Assembly: GCF_018449775.1 (NCBI RefSeq)
Contig: NZ_JAAVVB010000002.1
Location: 496,001 to 560,000 of the forward strand
Source of the DNA: Mucilaginibacter sp. dw_454
GTDB taxonomy: Bacteria > Bacteroidota > Bacteroidia > Sphingobacteriales > Sphingobacteriaceae
Length of the DNA stretch: 64,000 nt
Reading direction: 5' to 3'
The position numbers and the translations under genes were made by a program. The notes below the pieces were generated by a model that made no database searches, was not told the DNA's origin, and was given only the letters and a program-made list of their open reading frames with translations. Below, piece by piece: positions 60,934-64,000 of the stretch (position 1 is its first letter; every line of letters begins with the position of its first letter).

Positions 60934-63132
60934 ATGAAAAGAGTTGCGCTGGCTGCCATGATTTTGCTGATTTCGGGTTTTTCTTATGCCCAAAAATCGG
61001 CCAAATCAAAACCTTTAACTTCCTATGTTAATCCATTGCTAGGTACCGCCACATTGTGGGACCCGAAGGATCTGGGTTTCGTGCCTACACATCGCAGCTG
61101 GGGTGCCGAAGTGTTTCCGGGTTCGTCGGTACCTAATGCTATGGTGCAATTAACGCCGGTGAGCCAGTTTCATAGCGGTTCGGGTTATCAGTATGAAGAT
61201 ACCGTGATTTACGGCTTTGCGCATACCAGTAAAGGTCACTGGAATTTATGTTATATCCCACTAATGCCGGCATCTGGCAGTAACTTTACTGCCGACGATT
61301 ATAAATCGGCCTTTAGCCATAAAAATGAAACCGCGCATCCGGGCTATTACCAGGTTTACCTGCCGCGTTACGGTGTTAATGCCGAAATGACCTCAACCTT
61401 GCGTTGCGCTTTCCATAAATACACCTACAAACCGGGCGCCAATAAAAAACTGATCGCTGATCTGGCCATGTCAAACGAACGCGTGCACGATTGGAAGATC
61501 AATAAAGAAAGCGACAATATCATCAGCGGATACCAGGCAGCAGGCGAAAAAATGTATTTCTATGCAGTCGCCAATCATAAAATAATTTCGATAGATACTT
61601 TGACATCGGCAACCAATCCAATGGGCAGACCGGCTGGTGCTCGCCAAAAAAACTTATCGCCTCCGGGGCCTAAAAAAACACCGGTGCTCAGTTTTGCTAA
61701 TGGCGGATCTGATGTATTGGAACTGAAGATCGGCTTCTCATTCGTTAGCGTCGCCAATGCCAAAGCCAATCTGGAGAAAGAAATGCTGAACAAAACCTTT
61801 GCACAGGTAAGATCAGAAGCTAACCAAACCTGGGAGAACTTGTTGTCGAAAATTACTGTTACAGGCGGTACAGCTAAACAGAAAGGATTATTCTATTCTA
61901 CCTTTTACCGTTCCTTTTTATGGCCCGCGCTACGCAGCGATATCAATGGCGATTTTACCGATGCCAACGGAAATGTAGTAAACAAAGGCTTTAACTATTA
62001 TACCCTGCCATCAATCTGGGATGATTACCGCAATAAAGACGAATTACTGGGCTTGCTATCGCCAAAGGTGATGAACGATGTAATTAAAACCATGATCGAC
62101 ATGGGAAACGCCAAAGGCTTTATGCCGACTTTCTTTCATGGCGACCATGCCTCGGCTATCATCACTGGTGCTTACACGCGTGGGCTGCGCGATTATGACG
62201 CAAAAAATGCTTATCAGCTGATGCTAAAAAATGCGACGGTAGAAGGCACCCGCAAATATGTGGATGAATATAACACGAAAGGCTACATAGCAGAGGATGA
62301 AGTTGAACACCCCGTGGTAAACACCGTGCGTAAAGCGGCAGTTACCAAGACCCTGGAATATGCCTATGATGATTATGCGACTGCCCAATTAGGAAAAGCC
62401 CTTGGCGACAACGCTAATTACGAAATGCTGATGAAGCGCACCAAGAACTACAAAAACGTTTTCAACCCGGCGACCGGTTTTATGGAAGGCCGTTTGGCAG
62501 ATGGTAGCTGGGTCAGGAATTTCGACCCTAACTATGTGTATTATGAGTATATGTACCGTGAATCAAATGCGTGGGAGTCGACATTCTTTGCGCCACAGGA
62601 CCCTAATGGATTAATCTCGCTTTTCGGTAGCAAGGCTGCTGCCGAGAAAAAGCTGGACGCCATGTATGCCACCCCTTATGATGGTCACGAAGCCGATAAT
62701 ATGTCGGGCTTTATTGGTAACTATTGCCAGGGTAATCAGCCAGATCATAGCACCACTTATTACTATTACTTTACAGGCAATCAACCCAAAGCGCAGCTAT
62801 ATCTGGATAGCATCATGAACCATTATTATGATATGGGCAAAGATCACCTGGCGTATGCGGGTATGGACGACGCAGGCGAGATGTCTGCTTGGTTTGTGTT
62901 TAATGCGATGGGTTTTTACACCTTCTCGCCGGCCGATCCGAGTTATATTGTTACCGTACCGCTGTTTGATAAGGTTACGTTGAAATTAAACGATAAAACA
63001 ACCACCATTATTAAGAAGGGTCATGGTCGTAAAATTACCGACATCAGTTGGACAGGCAAAAAAGTTAAGGGCTATTTTATCAGTGATGCAGATTTGAAAA
63101 AGGGACAAACGTTAACTATATCTACGCAATAA
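60934..63132 (+). CDS. Secreted GH92 alpha-mannosidase-like enzyme with altered catalytic motif
   Basis: With the ATG at 60934 the protein has 732 residues and a signal peptide (about 1-20, ending in SYA). GH92 blocks are clear: YVNPLLGTATLW, SSVPNAMVQLTPVSQF, GFAHTSKGHW, SIWDDYRNKDELLGL, DGHEADNMSGFIGNYCQG and MSAWFVFNAMGFYTFSPADP. The catalytic acid position, normally Glu in GNEPD, is Gln (Q602 in CQGNQPDHS). In the later motif, usually G-D-E-D-x-G-Q, the sequence is G-M-D-D-A-G-E, so one Asp is lost while D646 remains. The same Glu-to-Gln change is known in a GH92 acting on mannose-phosphate bonds. A phosphomannosidase or an inactive binding role is therefore possible. Confidence 0.9.
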   Translation: MKRVALAAMILLISGFSYAQKSAKSKPLTSYVNPLLGTATLWDPKDLGFVPTHRSWGAEVFPGSSVPNAMVQLTPVSQFHSGSGYQYEDTVIYGFAHTSKGHWNLCYIPLMPASGSNFTADDYKSAFSHKNETAHPGYYQVYLPRYGVNAEMTSTLRCAFHKYTYKPGANKKLIADLAMSNERVHDWKINKESDNIISGYQAAGEKMYFYAVANHKIISIDTLTSATNPMGRPAGARQKNLSPPGPKKTPVLSFANGGSDVLELKIGFSFVSVANAKANLEKEMLNKTFAQVRSEANQTWENLLSKITVTGGTAKQKGLFYSTFYRSFLWPALRSDINGDFTDANGNVVNKGFNYYTLPSIWDDYRNKDELLGLLSPKVMNDVIKTMIDMGNAKGFMPTFFHGDHASAIITGAYTRGLRDYDAKNAYQLMLKNATVEGTRKYVDEYNTKGYIAEDEVEHPVVNTVRKAAVTKTLEYAYDDYATAQLGKALGDNANYEMLMKRTKNYKNVFNPATGFMEGRLADGSWVRNFDPNYVYYEYMYRESNAWESTFFAPQDPNGLISLFGSKAAAEKKLDAMYATPYDGHEADNMSGFIGNYCQGNQPDHSTTYYYYFTGNQPKAQLYLDSIMNHYYDMGKDHLAYAGMDDAGEMSAWFVFNAMGFYTFSPADPSYIVTVPLFDKVTLKLNDKTTTIIKKGHGRKITDISWTGKKVKGYFISDADLKKGQTLTISTQ

Positions 63133-63244
63133 GATATCGGTAACGATTGCGTAGATTTTTAGGCCACGTTGCAGTGCTTTTATAGTGTCAAAGTATTAAT
63201 ATCGCTTTGCATAAACGCAATGCGTAAACCATTATAGCTTAAAT

Positions 63245-64000
63245 ATGAAAACATTGTATAAAAACCTGGCGGCGGCTTTTTTGCTGTTTGGTTCTCTGTC
63301 TGCATCGGCAGATAACGGCCCTGTTTATAACGTTAAAAAATATGGCGCCAAAGGCGATGGCCAGCATTTGGACACCAAAGCCATTGATAAAGCTATCGAT
63401 GAAGCCGCAGCAGCCGGTGGCGGTACCGTTTATTTCCCTGCCGGGGAATACCTGTCGGTGACTATCCACTTAAAAAGTAACGTAGGTTTATATATCGACC
63501 AGGGCGCCACTATAGAGGCCGCTACACCGGGTGACGATGTTAAATACGATCTGCCTGAAAAAGGAGAGAATGAGGTTTACCAGGATTATGGCCACTGCCA
63601 TTTCCATAACAGTTTAATTGTAGGCGAGAATCTGCATGATATCTCTATCATGGGCCCGGGCCGGATCTGGGGCAAAGGTTTAGTTAATAATGATAATAAG
63701 AAACCACAAGAGGGCCTGGGTAACAAAACTATCAGTCTGAAACTTTGCCGCAACGTTATATTTAAAGATTTTACCATTGCACACGGCGGCTGGTTTTGCT
63801 TCCTGCTAACTGCAGTCGACAATATGACTATCGACGGCATAAAAATGGATACCAACCGCGACGGCATCGATTTGATCTCCAGTAAAAACGTACATATCTC
63901 TAACTGTACCGTTAATTCGCCCAATGATGATGGTATTGTATTGAAATGTGATTTCTCGCTAAACTACCCACGCGTTTTAGAGAATGTAACCATTACTAAC
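63245..64000 (+). CDS. Secreted GH28 family polygalacturonase-like enzyme (C-terminus cut by window edge)
   Basis: The gene starts at ATG 63245 and stays open to the window end (252 codons seen; full GH28 enzymes are about 450). The protein has a signal peptide (ending in LSASA before DNGP), the family's YNVKKYGAKGDGQ start and AGGGTVYFPAGEY, and a right-handed beta-helix pattern. The catalytic motifs are NRDGIDLIS (the N-x-D motif of GH28) and SPNDDGIVLK (the DD motif). It would cut polygalacturonan or a rhamnogalacturonan bond. It follows GH92 in the same direction, 112 bases after its stop. Confidence 0.88.
   Translation, partial: MKTLYKNLAAAFLLFGSLSASADNGPVYNVKKYGAKGDGQHLDTKAIDKAIDEAAAAGGGTVYFPAGEYLSVTIHLKSNVGLYIDQGATIEAATPGDDVKYDLPEKGENEVYQDYGHCHFHNSLIVGENLHDISIMGPGRIWGKGLVNNDNKKPQEGLGNKTISLKLCRNVIFKDFTIAHGGWFCFLLTAVDNMTIDGIKMDTNRDGIDLISSKNVHISNCTVNSPNDDGIVLKCDFSLNYPRVLENVTITN

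Overview
The window looks like a chromosomal segment of a Bacteroidota bacterium, most likely family Sphingobacteriaceae (Mucilaginibacter/Pedobacter-like). The pointers are upstream boxes of the TAnnTTTG type with little Shine-Dalgarno signal, many secreted or lipoprotein glycoside hydrolases (GH2, GH28, GH76, GH92, GH97, a GH39-like enzyme), DUF6428 beside arsR, and a secreted S9 peptidase. Genus is an inference; no rRNA or phylogenetic marker was compared. One tRNA (Arg, anticodon TCT) is present. There is no rRNA, CRISPR array, prophage or transposase gene.

Layout. 1-5.5 kb: cut-off MacB/FtsX permease, glycogen branching enzyme with a histone-H1-like tail, small membrane protein, and a type III polyketide synthase paired with an isoprenylcysteine methyltransferase-like protein. 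5.7-16.4 kb: sugar block with mannonate dehydratase (uxuA), sodium/sugar symporter, GH97, an alkaline-phosphatase-superfamily lipoprotein, xylulokinase and a phytoene-desaturase-like oxidoreductase. 16.5-22.7 kb: small unknown proteins, tRNA-Arg, then a glycolytic cluster: BadF-type sugar kinase, Nudix-type regulator, and the operon pfkA - degenerate kinase paralogue - gapA. 22.9-31.3 kb: MetX-like hydrolase, YtxH protein, OB-like secreted protein, truncated sensor kinase, lysC-lysA, a new 58-residue small ORF, DUF892. 31.4-42 kb: Smr protein, GH39-like hydrolase with rhamnose mutarotase, glycosyltransferase, acyltransferase, START protein, GH2, ABC-2 exporter. 42-49.7 kb: GT39-like enzyme, small membrane proteins, large cytosolic sensor kinase, ferritin. 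50-55.8 kb: beta-helix lipoprotein, DPP-IV-like peptidase, and an arsenic operon (arsR - DUF6428 - small ORF - arsC). 56-64 kb: Tat-exported sugar isomerase-like protein, an unclassified TIM-barrel hydrolase, GH76, GH92 and GH28 (cut by the edge).

How they fit together. The organism is set up to break down plant and fungal polysaccharides outside the cytoplasm. The 57-64 kb cluster suggests mannan and pectin side-chain attack, and its GH92 has Gln where the catalytic acid Glu is expected, which hints at mannosyl-phosphate substrates. Released uronate and pentose would enter through UxuA and XylB, and hexose through PfkA/GapA. The degenerate kinase between pfkA and gapA, the neighbouring Nudix-type regulator and an inverted repeat in front of pfkA suggest a local sugar-sensing circuit.

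The most striking non-coding structure is a family of palindromic intergenic elements running from GTCAT to ATGAC. At least twelve loci carry it, in three sequence subtypes and some chimeras. All lie downstream of genes, at convergent or tandem junctions and never at divergent promoters. Other non-coding candidates are a short minus-strand RNA at 35.3-35.4 kb, paired ArsR-type operators, nested repeats at 18.84-19.01 kb and many strong terminators.
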